64,000 nt of DNA from QIJE01 sp048541835. Its GTDB lineage: Bacteria; SZUA-79; Acidulodesulfobacterales; Acidulodesulfobacteraceae. Below the pieces are notes generated by a model. It searched no databases, had not been told where the DNA came from, and saw nothing but the letters and a program-made list of their open reading frames with translations. Positions 8,637 through 18,610 of this stretch are shown piece by piece. The first letter of the stretch is position 1. Every line of letters starts with the position of its first letter. The position numbers and the translations under genes are program-made. The stretch lies in NCBI RefSeq assembly GCF_048541835.1, contig NZ_JBLEOY010000002.1, positions 1 to 64,000 of the forward strand, given 5' to 3'.

Positions 8637-10400
8637 ATGCATTATTATTTTTTTCACGGGAAAGGCGGGGTCGGCAAGACAACCATCTCTTCTGCTTTTG
8701 CTGTCAAACTTTCGCTTAACGGAGAAAAGACGCTGATTGTTTCTACCGATCCGGCATCTAATATCGGCGATGTTTTTGAGCAAAATATCGGTGGAGTGGA
8801 AAAAAAAATAGAAGGATTGAACAATCTTTATGCGGTAGAGATGGATTCGGACACCGAGATTTTAAAATACAAAAAAAGGATTTTGGGGGACAGCGAAGAT
8901 GTTTTGCCGCAGGAAGTAATAGGCATGATAGAAGAGGAGTTCAGATCCCCGTGCACCTCTGAAATTGCTTTTTTTAATGGTTTTACAGAGTTTTTTTTAA
9001 AAAATGATTATGACAATATAATATTCGACACCGCCCCATCCGCCCATACGCTTAGACTGCTGGAGCTTCCTCTCGAATGGACCGTGTACATAGACGAGGT
9101 TAAAAAGGGAGCAGGTATGACTTGTATGGGACCGGTCGTGAATTTAGGCGAATATTACGACAGGTATAAGACCGCTTTGAATGTTTTAAAAAATCCCAAA
9201 TTAACGACATTTATTTTTGTAATGCATCCGCAAGAGTTAGATCTAAGTGAGATTAAATCCTCTGCAAACGAGATTAAAAAACTCGGTATAACTAATATAG
9301 AAATCATGGTTAACGCCGTTTTTCCATATACATTATTCGATAATAGTGATTTTAAAGAGCTTATCTTATCGCAGCAAGAAATTTTAAGGCAGGTTAATTT
9401 ATTGAGATATAAAACATCTAAGATATATTTAAAAGATGGTGAGGTTAAGGGCATGACTTCTTTGATCAATTTTTTCTCCGATAATATCGAGAGAGATAGA
9501 CCGGACGAAAAATCTTCCCATTTCAATGATAACTTAGAAAATATCAAAGAGGAAAATAATAAACTTATTGAAGATATAACCCCGCTGGAAACGCCGTTTT
9601 ATTTCTTTTTTACCGGTAAGGGCGGAACGGGAAAAACTACGTCCTCTCTTTTATTCGGAAAATATTTTGCCTCTACAGGTAAAAAAACCTTGATCGTATC
9701 CACCGATTCTTCAAATCATATTGCCGAGATAATGGGACTTACCGGTTTAAGCGAGGTTCCCAAAAAATTAGACGGAAACTATGAACTTTATGCTGCAAGA
9801 ATCTCGCCGGCTCAGGCGATAGATGAATACAAGGTAAAGACGGTCGAATATTTCAAATTACATTCAAGCAATAAAGATTCCTTAAAAGTCTTAGAGGAGG
9901 AGCTAAATTCTCCATGTACGGAAGAGGTTGCCGTTTTTAAAAAATTCAGCAGCTATTTTTTCGAATATAAAGACTTTGACGTGATAATATTCGATGCCGC
10001 CCCTACCGGTCATGCTTTAAGGCTTTTATATATAAGCATGGAATATGCTAAAGCGGATAAGAAGGATTCAAAATTAGAGAGGTTTATAAATATCCTCAAA
10101 AATGAGAAGAAGACAATTTTTTCACTCTGTCTTTATCCTGAATTTAGCCCCATTGAGGAAGCCAAGAGGGCTTACGACGATTTGAAATTAGCCGGAGTAA
10201 ACGTATCCTTTATAGTCGTCAATTATATACTTAATGATATTTTTAGCGACGGTCTTTTTAAAAATAGGAGAAAATTACAGGAGTCTTATCTTCTTTCCAT
10301 AAAACGGAAATTTGACGTTCCCGCTTTTTTGATGCCGCAATGTATGGGGGAAATAAATAGCCCTAATGCCTTAGACTTATTGTACTCAACCGTAATTTAA
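8637..10400 (+). CDS. arsA: ArsA arsenite-stimulated ATPase, two-domain
   Basis: 587 residues made of two homologous halves. P-loops GKGGVGKT (8-15) and GKGGTGKT (~327-334) are each followed by a signal-transduction motif, 'DTAPSAHTLRLL' and 'DAAPTGHALRLL'. Cys106, Cys163 and Cys~427 match the metalloid-binding Cys113/172/422 of E. coli ArsA. It normally docks on the ArsB permease to drive As(III) export. No arsB or acr3 follows: the next gene is convergent, so the pump must be elsewhere or absent. Confidence 0.95.
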   Translation: MHYYFFHGKGGVGKTTISSAFAVKLSLNGEKTLIVSTDPASNIGDVFEQNIGGVEKKIEGLNNLYAVEMDSDTEILKYKKRILGDSEDVLPQEVIGMIEEEFRSPCTSEIAFFNGFTEFFLKNDYDNIIFDTAPSAHTLRLLELPLEWTVYIDEVKKGAGMTCMGPVVNLGEYYDRYKTALNVLKNPKLTTFIFVMHPQELDLSEIKSSANEIKKLGITNIEIMVNAVFPYTLFDNSDFKELILSQQEILRQVNLLRYKTSKIYLKDGEVKGMTSLINFFSDNIERDRPDEKSSHFNDNLENIKEENNKLIEDITPLETPFYFFFTGKGGTGKTTSSLLFGKYFASTGKKTLIVSTDSSNHIAEIMGLTGLSEVPKKLDGNYELYAARISPAQAIDEYKVKTVEYFKLHSSNKDSLKVLEEELNSPCTEEVAVFKKFSSYFFEYKDFDVIIFDAAPTGHALRLLYISMEYAKADKKDSKLERFINILKNEKKTIFSLCLYPEFSPIEEAKRAYDDLKLAGVNVSFIVVNYILNDIFSDGLFKNRRKLQESYLLSIKRKFDVPAFLMPQCMGEINSPNALDLLYSTVI

Positions 10401-10572
10401 ACGGGTTGCGGGTAGTAGTTGTGAGAGGTCGTTCCATTTTAACTCCCCTGAAATCATAGGCATAGCCTTCTGATTGTAATATCCGGAAGGTTTAATGTAC
10501 TTGTTTTAGTAAAACTAAATCCATTTCATATATGACACCAAAGGAGAGTAGCACGCAAAATTATCATCTTCA

Positions 10573-11847
10573 TCAATGCATAAAATCCCTTAATACACTG
10601 CACAGCATCTCTACAGATTCATCCCAAGTTAAGACATCGGAAGATAATTCTCTCTGTTTGCAGTCGGTGCCATTCTCAAGTGTTTTTATGGCATTAAACA
10701 AAGAATTTTTATCGTTCGATTTAAAATAAATGGGATAATTTCCACCTACCTCTCTAAATATATCTATATCACTTATTATAACCTGTAATCCTTTATTAAT
10801 AGCTTCCACTAAAGGCAAACCGAAGCCCTCTCTCTCGGACGCGAAGATCAAAGCATGTGCGTGTTCGTATAAAAAATCAAATTCGCTATCGTTTAAGTCG
10901 TTAAACATAAACAGTTTATCGTTCAGATATGATGAATTTTCAATGCGATTAATCAATTTTCTCATTTTACAGCCTATCTTGCCGCAGATCACAAGGCTTT
11001 TGTCGAAGTTATTGTTCCACGCATATTGTTCAAATACATCCAGGACAAATCCGAAATTTTTTCTCGGCTCTATCGTTCCTATAGTAAGAAAATATTTTTT
11101 GTCCCGGAACTTTTTCAGGCTATCCCTTATCGGCATATCATTGCTGTTATTTATATTTGATCCCAGGTAAAAATACTCTATATTTTTTTTGATATTTAAA
11201 GATTTCAAATGATTCTCTATGATTTTTTTCTCACTTTTTGAAACGGTTATAATATGATCTGCATATTTTGCAACATTATCGAAAGATCTATTAAATCTTT
11301 TCACGGTTGCCAGTGCACAAAACCTCGCATTATCGATTGGTATTATATCGTATATCAAAGGAATAAAGAACGAATTTTCGGCATGAAGCTGTTTTATAAA
11401 TGCCCAAAGATAACGGGTAGTACGGACAGACATCCAAGATGCATCTAAAACTAATAGCGCATCGCCGTTTTGATGCCGTATCTTTGTTTGTTCTTTTCTG
11501 AAACGGGACAGAAGAAAATCTAAAAAATAATATATCCTGGACGATTCATACCAAAGCAGTTTTATCATACTTTCCAAAACATCGTTTTTAACTTTTGAAT
11601 CAAGAAATCTCTGAGCTTTTTTCTTTAAACTTTCACCATTGCCGTTGTTGTTTTTTAAAAATTCATCTAAACCGATATAGCCATATTTCGTAAAGATAAC
11701 AGGAATGACCGGGATGCCCAATATGCCTTCCATTAAATTTCTTCTTTCGACAATATTTCGCACTACTCTCTGGATCCCTGTGCTTAAATCACGGCTGCAT
11801 GTGTATGTATCCGAGCAATCTATTAAAATTCTCTTATATTTTTGCAT
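10573..11847 (-). CDS. GT4-family glycosyltransferase
   Basis: 424 residues. 'STGIQRVVRNIVER' near the N-terminus and 'LTIGTIEPRKNFGFVLDVFE' plus 'FASEREGFGLPLVEAINKG' in the C-terminal Rossmann domain are the donor-binding signatures of GT-B retaining enzymes. The same 'TGIQRVV' start appears in modules of the giant glycosyltransferase at 49.3-53.0 kb, so they share ancestry. Convergent with arsA; no sugar-pathway neighbour here. Substrate unknown; cytoplasmic and probably for surface polysaccharide. Confidence 0.85.
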   Translation of the reverse strand: MQKYKRILIDCSDTYTCSRDLSTGIQRVVRNIVERRNLMEGILGIPVIPVIFTKYGYIGLDEFLKNNNGNGESLKKKAQRFLDSKVKNDVLESMIKLLWYESSRIYYFLDFLLSRFRKEQTKIRHQNGDALLVLDASWMSVRTTRYLWAFIKQLHAENSFFIPLIYDIIPIDNARFCALATVKRFNRSFDNVAKYADHIITVSKSEKKIIENHLKSLNIKKNIEYFYLGSNINNSNDMPIRDSLKKFRDKKYFLTIGTIEPRKNFGFVLDVFEQYAWNNNFDKSLVICGKIGCKMRKLINRIENSSYLNDKLFMFNDLNDSEFDFLYEHAHALIFASEREGFGLPLVEAINKGLQVIISDIDIFREVGGNYPIYFKSNDKNSLFNAIKTLENGTDCKQRELSSDVLTWDESVEMLCSVLRDFMH

Positions 11848-13173
11848 TTTATTCTAAGAAATTATCCGACTTAATCTTCGGTTTCTGTTCCGGTCTCTAA
11901 AATTATAAAGCTTGTTGAAAAACATCATAATAAAGGTTGACAACCAAGAATACAAATCCATAAGATTTGCCAACGGCATTTCTTTATTGTACTTAGTTCT
12001 TTAGCATTCTGCATTGTAATGTTATCGTATTTTACCAAGGTTTTTCATCCTTGGAGGAAATGAAATAGAAAAGTCCGAATCTAACAATGTTAAATTAGGA
12101 TTGCATTATGATCCCGTTTTATAATGCTTTTCTACTTGTTTAAGGATGCTCACGCTCTTTTCTTGTTTTTGATTAGTAATGATGAAATTTCACAAAAGGG
12201 AGTATAAATTATTTATAGCCTTTTGTCAATGCTTTGAGGCATGAGCCTATGCCCTTCAAAGCTGCTGCCAAATTTTCATCCAAGTCGCCGACTTATTCAA
12301 AAAGTTATCTGCCGGGTTTTTAATATTATCCAATTACCTTTTTGGATACGTGAGTATAAAACTCCGTTGTTTTTAAACTGTTACCCCCGACAATTTTTAA
12401 ATATACTTTAAATCAGTCTTTTGTTCAAGTTTCATTATACTTCATTTCCCTCAAGTAAGGACGACCGCTCAAAAGCAGCCGTCCAATCGATATTTGTTTG
12501 CTATCCTGAAATATCCCCGCAAGTTCCATTACTATTTTGTTCTCAAGTGCCGGAATGGCTTTTTTAACTCCAAACTTATAACTCTAGCCTGAAGTGGTAT
12601 GAGCGGGAAAGATACTCTGCAAGACAGAATGCCGGGAATGAAGATGAGGGGCTTCTTGCAGGGTGCAACCGTTTATGGATTTAATCAGAGCCGGAAAAGG
12701 AAAACGGGTTTTGTGCTCGGAAAGCGTAAGATAGTGTAGAAATATTATTTCTTATATGTTTATTGACAAACAGTGTATTTTCTGATATGAACAACCTACA
12801 GGCTGTTTTTTATAGCAGTATAGCGTATAGACGAATGAATTAACCGGCGAAAGCATTAGACGGTAAATCTTGTCGTATTGCTGAATGCCGTTAGATTCCA
12901 ATTTGTCGGGTATATGAGGATATAATGTTTGAACATTTAATTTTATTAGTAGGAATGAATCCATTGCTTCATTTTGTAGTTGCTGAATATTTTTGACCTT
13001 AAAGATATTTATCTGGTTTATTCTGAAGAAAAGGGCAATCAAAAAGGAATATTAACTGAAGTTAAAAACTTGTAAAATCTTTTATTTAAAAGACACAAAT
13101 CAGGTAAACTATGTTGATTGCAGGTTTATTGGGTTTAGCTGTGCCGGTAATAACTTAGACGGGAGGGGATGAA
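11848..13173. other. 1.3-kb stretch without a convincing gene
   Basis: No ORF with good start signals. Three short open pieces look protein-like but are unassigned: minus 12425-12593 (ends 'GRPYLREMKYNET'), plus ~12600-12738 (contains 'MKMRGFLQGATVYGFNQSRK'), and minus 12752-13042 (TTG start, 96 residues). They may be remnants of a lost gene upstream of the CRISPR-type pair. I see no regularly spaced repeats and no CRISPR array here. Confidence 0.5.
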
Positions 13174-15201
13174 ATGGACAAAGCGAAACTGAGTGTATCC
13201 GAGGGCAAGCATGGAAAGCTTACAGTCAGAGCTATTTTTATAGATACCGAGAAGGGGATGCCTATTCAGAATTTTAACCATAAAGACGCCATGTCATTAG
13301 ACGGTAAAGAAGTGGATATTGAGAGGGACAAAGGACAGATTATTAAAATATTGCTGGACGGAGAGGTTATATATTCACCCTCAATGGCTGCCACTTATAG
13401 AAAACAGGTAGGCCGGCAGACAGGTAAACAACAAGCGTGTACAGCACGGGCACCATACAATTTCATTCCATTAAATGACATTGTAGCAGAAGCAGAAAAA
13501 CCGAGTAGCTTTGATACATATCGCAAAGACAGGTTGACCGGCAGTATAGAACTGCGTATTGAGGCAAAGACCCCGTTTTATATCAGGGATACCATGGATT
13601 ATGCGCAATTAAAAGAAGGGAAAGAGGTAAGGGATATTTCCGACTTCTGCTCTACCGCCGGCAGGCCCCGCATCCCCGGCAGTTCTCTCAGGGGTATGAC
13701 ACGGACAATGGTTGAGATTGTGAGCTTTGGAAAGTTTGGTTTTTTCGATGATAAGAGGCTTTATTTCAGGGCAGTCGCGGACAAATCGAAACTTGGTGAA
13801 TATTACGAAAAAACAATGGTTGATAAAAAAAATCATTATTTTCCAAAAATTAAGGCCGGCATCTTAAAAAAGAGTGGCAGGAAGTACAGAATATATCCAT
13901 CAAAAACAATTAGTAAAACTCAGATATTTCGTATAAACTTTGATAAACTTACAAAAGTGATTGACGGGACTACTGGCTTTATAGTGCCAAGCTTTGATTT
14001 TAGAGATGTATATTACAAACCTGTTGCCCCTGCTGACCACCTGCATACTATAAATAAGAAGACGCATAAACTCCTGTATGCAAAGCTTGCATCAATAAGT
14101 ACGATTAAGAATGTTGAACACACGTGTAAAGGATTCATCATAGCGTCTGGAGAATTCGGTAATAAAAAACACATGCATTGGGTAATAAATGAACCTGACA
14201 CTCAGTTCGTAGAAATAGATGAAACAGTTATTGATAAGTATAAGAACGATGTAAACAGGAAGGAAGAAACAGACCTTCTGAATAAGCTAACGAATCACCA
14301 CGATGGAGTTCCCTGTTTTTATATCACTGATGATAAGGACAAGATAATTTTTTTTGGTCATACCGGCATGTTCCGCCTTGCGTATAAAAAGACCATTGGT
14401 GAGCATGTTCCTGAAAAATTAAAAAACGACTCAAAGATTGATCTTGCAGAGGCGATATTTGGTAATGATAAAACGTTTGCAGGAAGGGTATTTTTTGAAG
14501 ATGCCTTTTGCAATCAAAAAGAGGTGGCTTATGAGGGTGAAAAAAATATCACACTGCTCGGACCAAAGCCCACTGCATTTCAACATTATCTAGAACAGAA
14601 GAGAATTGATCTTACTGATCATCCTAAAAATCTCGCTCACTACAACTTAGACAACAATATAAGAGGAAACAAACTATATTGGCATAAATCTGGAAAAAAC
14701 TCGGCAAATAATGACCATGCAATCTTTAATGAAAAAACTGATAGCAAAATCAACCCTGTAAAGGCAGGTACGACATTCACAGGTAAAATTCGTTTCGAAA
14801 ACCTCTCAAGGGTTGAGCTTGGAGCCTTCCTCTTTGTCATTGATTTGCCTGAAGGATGCTATCACAAGCTTGGCATGGGAAAACCTCTTGGCTTAGGGTC
14901 TGTAAAAATTTCTCCAAAGCTCTTTATCTCAGACAGAACAAATCGCTATAAAAATCTTTTTGCTGAATGGGAGACGCCGATTGCAGAAGCAGATAAATCC
15001 GAATACAAGAAGGAGTTTGAATCGTATGTTTTAGAGACACAAAAAGATACACAACAAACTCTCTGGGATAATGTAAGAATGAAAGAATTGAAAGCGATGC
15101 TTGATTTTGCGCATAAACCGAATGCCGATAATATTGGATATATGAATTTAAAGCAATTTAGAGAAAGAGATGTTTTGCCGTCTCCGACGGATGTTAAATA
15201 A
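13174..15201 (+). CDS. CRISPR-associated RAMP (Cas7-like) protein, TIGR03986-like
   Basis: 675 residues; ATG 13174 follows GGGAGGGG. The N-terminal ~70 residues look like a small beta-barrel ('RDKGQIIKILLDGEVIY'), followed by 'RAPYNFIPLND', typical of this family. The first RAMP domain carries 'GRPRIPGSSLRGMTRTMVEI' (~165-183), the conserved Cas7-type loop. The last domain carries the glycine-rich loop 'KLGMGKPLGLGSVKI' (~564-578) that defines RAMPs. Such proteins bind crRNA or target RNA in type III complexes. Its stop is followed immediately by the next start codon, so the two are translationally coupled. Missing partners: Cas10, small subunit, Cas6, Cas1/2. Whether it cleaves RNA cannot be told. 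Confidence 0.85.
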   Translation: MDKAKLSVSEGKHGKLTVRAIFIDTEKGMPIQNFNHKDAMSLDGKEVDIERDKGQIIKILLDGEVIYSPSMAATYRKQVGRQTGKQQACTARAPYNFIPLNDIVAEAEKPSSFDTYRKDRLTGSIELRIEAKTPFYIRDTMDYAQLKEGKEVRDISDFCSTAGRPRIPGSSLRGMTRTMVEIVSFGKFGFFDDKRLYFRAVADKSKLGEYYEKTMVDKKNHYFPKIKAGILKKSGRKYRIYPSKTISKTQIFRINFDKLTKVIDGTTGFIVPSFDFRDVYYKPVAPADHLHTINKKTHKLLYAKLASISTIKNVEHTCKGFIIASGEFGNKKHMHWVINEPDTQFVEIDETVIDKYKNDVNRKEETDLLNKLTNHHDGVPCFYITDDKDKIIFFGHTGMFRLAYKKTIGEHVPEKLKNDSKIDLAEAIFGNDKTFAGRVFFEDAFCNQKEVAYEGEKNITLLGPKPTAFQHYLEQKRIDLTDHPKNLAHYNLDNNIRGNKLYWHKSGKNSANNDHAIFNEKTDSKINPVKAGTTFTGKIRFENLSRVELGAFLFVIDLPEGCYHKLGMGKPLGLGSVKISPKLFISDRTNRYKNLFAEWETPIAEADKSEYKKEFESYVLETQKDTQQTLWDNVRMKELKAMLDFAHKPNADNIGYMNLKQFRERDVLPSPTDVK

Positions 15202-16434
15202 ATGTCTAAAATTCTTATTACATCCATAGGCACGGGCAAAAAAGAAGATGGCGGATATAAAACCGCCAAATATAAGATTGACGATAAATTATACGAAGAA
15301 AGTATCATTGCTAAAGCCCTTTATAATCATGTTCATTTTGACAAAATTTTTATGCTTGGAACATCCAGATCAATGTGGGATGCGGTTTATTTGGCATTTG
15401 GCGGCAAAGACGAGAATGCGTGGCTCGAATTGGAAGGCAAGCAAGACGCGGGTGGGATAACGGAAGGAGATTTATCTCCGATCACTGCACTATGGGAAGA
15501 AGATTTTAAGATGGCCGGCTCTAAAACATTTGTTGTGCATTACGGGATAGACGACAGTCAGCTGTGGGATAATTTTGAGACCTATATAAAAATAGCAGAA
15601 TATATCGAAGATGGTGATAAAGTATATCTGGACATAACCCATTCATTCCGATCTCTTTCGTTAATGTCTTATATTATGCTCGACCTTGTCAAATCTATGA
15701 GGCAGAAAGAATTTACCGTTGAGGCAATATTTTATGGAATGTTTGAATATATCTATGAGCCTTCGAATGTTGAAAATATTACGCCCGTGGTAAACCTAAA
15801 GATTTTATTTGAGATAAACGAGTGGATAAAGGCAATTTCAGCGTTTAAGAATTATGGCAGAGCCGAGTTGATAGCCGAAAATTTCAATAAACAGTTCGGC
15901 AAAAAGGATGAAAAAACAAAATATTTTAGCAGGTTTTCCGAAAATATTTCTATTGCAAATCTTGCCGCAATCAAAGCTTATGTGGATAGAGTAAAAGATA
16001 AATTGTCCCTCTTTGACGGAACGGGCTTTCCGATTATAAAACTGGTTTCAAAAGATTTAATCGACTTTACAAAAAGAATGGACAAAAGATGTTTATCTGA
16101 TTTTCAGCTTGAAGTGGCTACATGGTTTTACGAAAATAAAAATTATGCTATAAGCTATATAGCTTTGACGGAATCGGTTGTTTCCAAAATATGTGAGATG
16201 GAAGGTATCGGTATAGAATCGGAATCAGACAGAAAAAAAGCAAAAAATTGCCTTCATAGTAAGGCGGAATACGAATCTCTTGAAAAAAAATATATAACGC
16301 CGAATAAAGTGAGAAACAACGTTGCTCATCAGCTGTCCGATAGACGCGACAATATAATAAGTGATATTAATAATTTGAAGAACAGTATAGATGACATTAA
16401 GAAAGAGTTTATGATGCTCGATAATAAAAATTAA
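15202..16434 (+). CDS. CARF-HEPN ribonuclease, Csx1/TM1812 (TIGR02221)-like
   Basis: 410 residues. The N-terminal CARF domain has 'ILITSIGTGKK', 'MLGTSRSMWD' and 'VYLDITHSFRSLSLM', the nucleotide-pocket motifs of the TM1812 group. The C-terminal HEPN domain has the catalytic motif R-x4-H as 'RNNVAH' (Arg371, His376). In type III systems such proteins bind cyclic oligoadenylate made by Cas10 and then cut RNA non-specifically. The ATG abuts the RAMP stop codon, so the pair is one unit. No Cas10 is in view, so the activating signal is unknown here. Cytoplasmic; no membrane segment. Confidence 0.88.
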   Translation: MSKILITSIGTGKKEDGGYKTAKYKIDDKLYEESIIAKALYNHVHFDKIFMLGTSRSMWDAVYLAFGGKDENAWLELEGKQDAGGITEGDLSPITALWEEDFKMAGSKTFVVHYGIDDSQLWDNFETYIKIAEYIEDGDKVYLDITHSFRSLSLMSYIMLDLVKSMRQKEFTVEAIFYGMFEYIYEPSNVENITPVVNLKILFEINEWIKAISAFKNYGRAELIAENFNKQFGKKDEKTKYFSRFSENISIANLAAIKAYVDRVKDKLSLFDGTGFPIIKLVSKDLIDFTKRMDKRCLSDFQLEVATWFYENKNYAISYIALTESVVSKICEMEGIGIESESDRKKAKNCLHSKAEYESLEKKYITPNKVRNNVAHQLSDRRDNIISDINNLKNSIDDIKKEFMMLDNKN

Positions 16435-16556
16435 TGTAAACTGTTAATATTAGGTGTTAACTAAGCTGCATAAAGCTTATGATATTCTAATGGTATAAAA
16501 GTTGAGATACCTGCGGCAAAGTATGAATAATGTTAACTCTGCTTATAAGAAATTGA

Positions 16557-16607
16557 AACATTGCAATCATCAGCGAGAACTTTTGCCTCACTAATGGTTG
16601 CAATGTT
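16557..16607. repeat. Inverted repeat between the Csx1-like gene and catalase
   Basis: AACATTGCAA (16557-16566) is exactly complementary to TTGCAATGTT (16598-16607), separated by 31 bases, in the convergent gap between the two genes. It may fold as a bidirectional terminator, though no T tract is adjacent. Confidence 0.4.
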
Positions 16608-16627
16608 AATGGAACAATATGCATTGG

Positions 16628-18073
16628 TTAAGCAGAAATGCCTAAAGCACCGGCCACGCCTTTTCCATAATCCGGGTCGGCTTTCATACAGTTGCCGATA
16701 TGACGCCGCTTGATCTCCTCCGGGGCATCACCCAATGCGCGCGCGGTATTTGCAAAGAGTACTTCCTGCTGTTTCATTGTCATCAGCTTGAAAAGTAAGC
16801 CGGGCTGAGTATAATAATCACTGTCATCACGATGGTTCCAATGATCGGCAGTGCCGTTAAGATTGAGAGGCGGTTCCGAGTATTTCTCCTGTTGTTCCCA
16901 TTCGCTATAGCTGTTAGGTTCATAGGCAATAGTGCTGCCATAGTTGCCGTCGACCCGCATGGCGCCGTCCCGGTGATAACTGTGAGCAGGGCAACGTGGT
17001 GCATTGACCGGAATCAGATGGTGGTTTACGCCAAGCCGATAGCGCTGAGCATCACCGTATGAGAACAGACGGCCTTGTAGCATTTTGTCCGGTGAAAAGC
17101 CGATACCGGGTACAACGTCGGCAGGGTTGAAAGCAGACTGTTCGACCTCGGCAAAATAATTTTCCGGGTTACGGTTCAGTTCCATAAAACCCACTTCAAT
17201 CAGTGGATAGTCCTTATGAAGCCATACCTTTGTCAGGTCGAAGGGATTGTACGGACAATCGGCGGCCTCTTTTTCCGGCATTACCTGTATAAACAATTTC
17301 CATTGCGGAAAGTCTTTTTTTTCAATGCTTTCATAGAGATCGCGCTGTTGGCTTTCCCTGGACTTTCCGATAACAGCCTCAGCCTCGGCATCCGTAAGAT
17401 TCCTAATGCCTTGTTGAGTAACAAAATGGAACTTGACCCAAGATCGTTCGTTTTGTGCATTAATCAGGCTAAAGGTATGGCTGCCGAAGCCGTGCATATG
17501 ACGATATGAGTATGGAATACCCCGGTCGCTCATGGTTATTGTAATTTGATGCAGCGCTTCCGGCAATGATGTCCAGAAATCCCAATTATTGACGGCGCTG
17601 CGCATATTTGTTCTGGGATCCCGTTTTACCGCATGATTGAGGTCCGGAAATTTAAGCGGATCACGCAGAAAAAATACTGGAGTGTTATTTCCCACCAGGT
17701 CCCAGTTACCCTCTTCGGTGTAAAACTTAACGGCAAATCCTCGAATATCCCGTTCCGCATCTGCCGCACCTCGTTCACCCGCCACATTTGAAAAACGCGT
17801 AAAAAGTTCTGTTTTTTTGCCTATCTCGGAAAAAATATTTGCCTTAGTGTAGCGTGTGATGTCATGGGTAACAGTAAAGGTTCCGTATGCTCCGGATCCT
17901 TTGGCATGCATGCGCCTTTCCGGAATGACCTCGCGGTCAAAATGAGCGAGTTTTTCCATAAACCATATATCTTGCAACAACTGCGGTCCGCGAGGTCCGG
18001 CAGTCAGTACATTTTGATTGTCGGGCACCGGGGCACCGACATTGGTAGTCAGCTTTTTCTTTTCGTCTTTCAT
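16628..18073 (-). CDS. katA: Monofunctional haem catalase, small-subunit type
   Basis: 481 residues from ATG 18073 (a GTG six bases earlier is in frame, but AAGGAG is spaced for the ATG). Distal haem His58 lies in 'ERRMHAKGSGAYG'; 'FTRFSNVAGERGAADAERD' and the proximal 'GRLFSYGDAQRYRLG' with the haem-ligand Tyr are intact. It dismutates H2O2 in the cytoplasm. It is convergent with the CRISPR-type pair. Its GC content is visibly higher than that of its AT-rich neighbours, with many GCC/CCG/GGC codons, which points to recent acquisition. Confidence 0.96.
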   Translation of the reverse strand: MKDEKKKLTTNVGAPVPDNQNVLTAGPRGPQLLQDIWFMEKLAHFDREVIPERRMHAKGSGAYGTFTVTHDITRYTKANIFSEIGKKTELFTRFSNVAGERGAADAERDIRGFAVKFYTEEGNWDLVGNNTPVFFLRDPLKFPDLNHAVKRDPRTNMRSAVNNWDFWTSLPEALHQITITMSDRGIPYSYRHMHGFGSHTFSLINAQNERSWVKFHFVTQQGIRNLTDAEAEAVIGKSRESQQRDLYESIEKKDFPQWKLFIQVMPEKEAADCPYNPFDLTKVWLHKDYPLIEVGFMELNRNPENYFAEVEQSAFNPADVVPGIGFSPDKMLQGRLFSYGDAQRYRLGVNHHLIPVNAPRCPAHSYHRDGAMRVDGNYGSTIAYEPNSYSEWEQQEKYSEPPLNLNGTADHWNHRDDSDYYTQPGLLFKLMTMKQQEVLFANTARALGDAPEEIKRRHIGNCMKADPDYGKGVAGALGISA

Positions 18074-18305
18074 GGTCACTCCTTCTTTTAAGGTTTTAAT
18101 TCATGTGGCTGATTCTAATTTGATTATTATACGCAAAACCCTTGCCTGCTACATACTTAATTATATCATGAAATTTGTGCATCAAATTGACATAGCCCGG
18201 GTCGTTAACAGCGAGTGTGCATTTATGTATAAAAACGATAATGCCTGCGTATATGTTGTTTGATATTTGTTACGCGTATGAGTATTTAACCTTTTACCAT
18301 CGGCT

Positions 18306-18497
18306 ATGCTTGAAAAGAATAAAAAAACGAACAAGTCTCTTAATCTCAAAATAATTTCAAGAATAATAATACTTCTTGCGGCCATGTTTGTTGCCATAGG
18401 CATGATTTTTGCTTTTTTAAGTTTCAGGTAAGAATCCATAAATGAGGCTAAAATTCGTTCCAAAACTGTTCAATTTAAAAGGAATATAGACATCGGA
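18306..18497 (+). pseudogene. Remnant of the N-terminus of a membrane-bound sensor (chemoreceptor- or GGDEF-like)
   Basis: ATG 18306 opens a basic start followed by one strong membrane helix ('IIILLAAMFVAIGMIFAFLS') and stops at TAA 18429. The frame then continues with 'ESINEAKIRSKTV', as in chemoreceptor N-termini, to a TGA near 18498. No periplasmic or signalling domain follows. It is best read as the amputated start of a transducer gene. Confidence 0.45.
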
Positions 18498-18610
18498 TGA
18501 CATGGAAAAGAGGTCATCCAACATGGTATTATGGGTCGATTAATAAAATTTAATCATAATATGTTAAAATGTCACTTAAATGAAAAAGTTTAACAAGATG
18601 AATATATTAT

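Noticed and set aside
12752..13042. 96-residue minus ORF before the RAMP gene
   Set aside because: TTG start without ribosome-binding site and no recognisable motif; kept only as a note in the ORF-poor region.
13174..16434. A CRISPR array associated with the pair
   Set aside because: I scanned 11.8-13.2 and 16.4-18.6 kb and saw no regularly spaced repeats.
18182..18463. 93-residue minus ORF downstream of the catalase start
   Set aside because: It is the shadow of the plus-strand membrane-sensor remnant; no start signals of its own.
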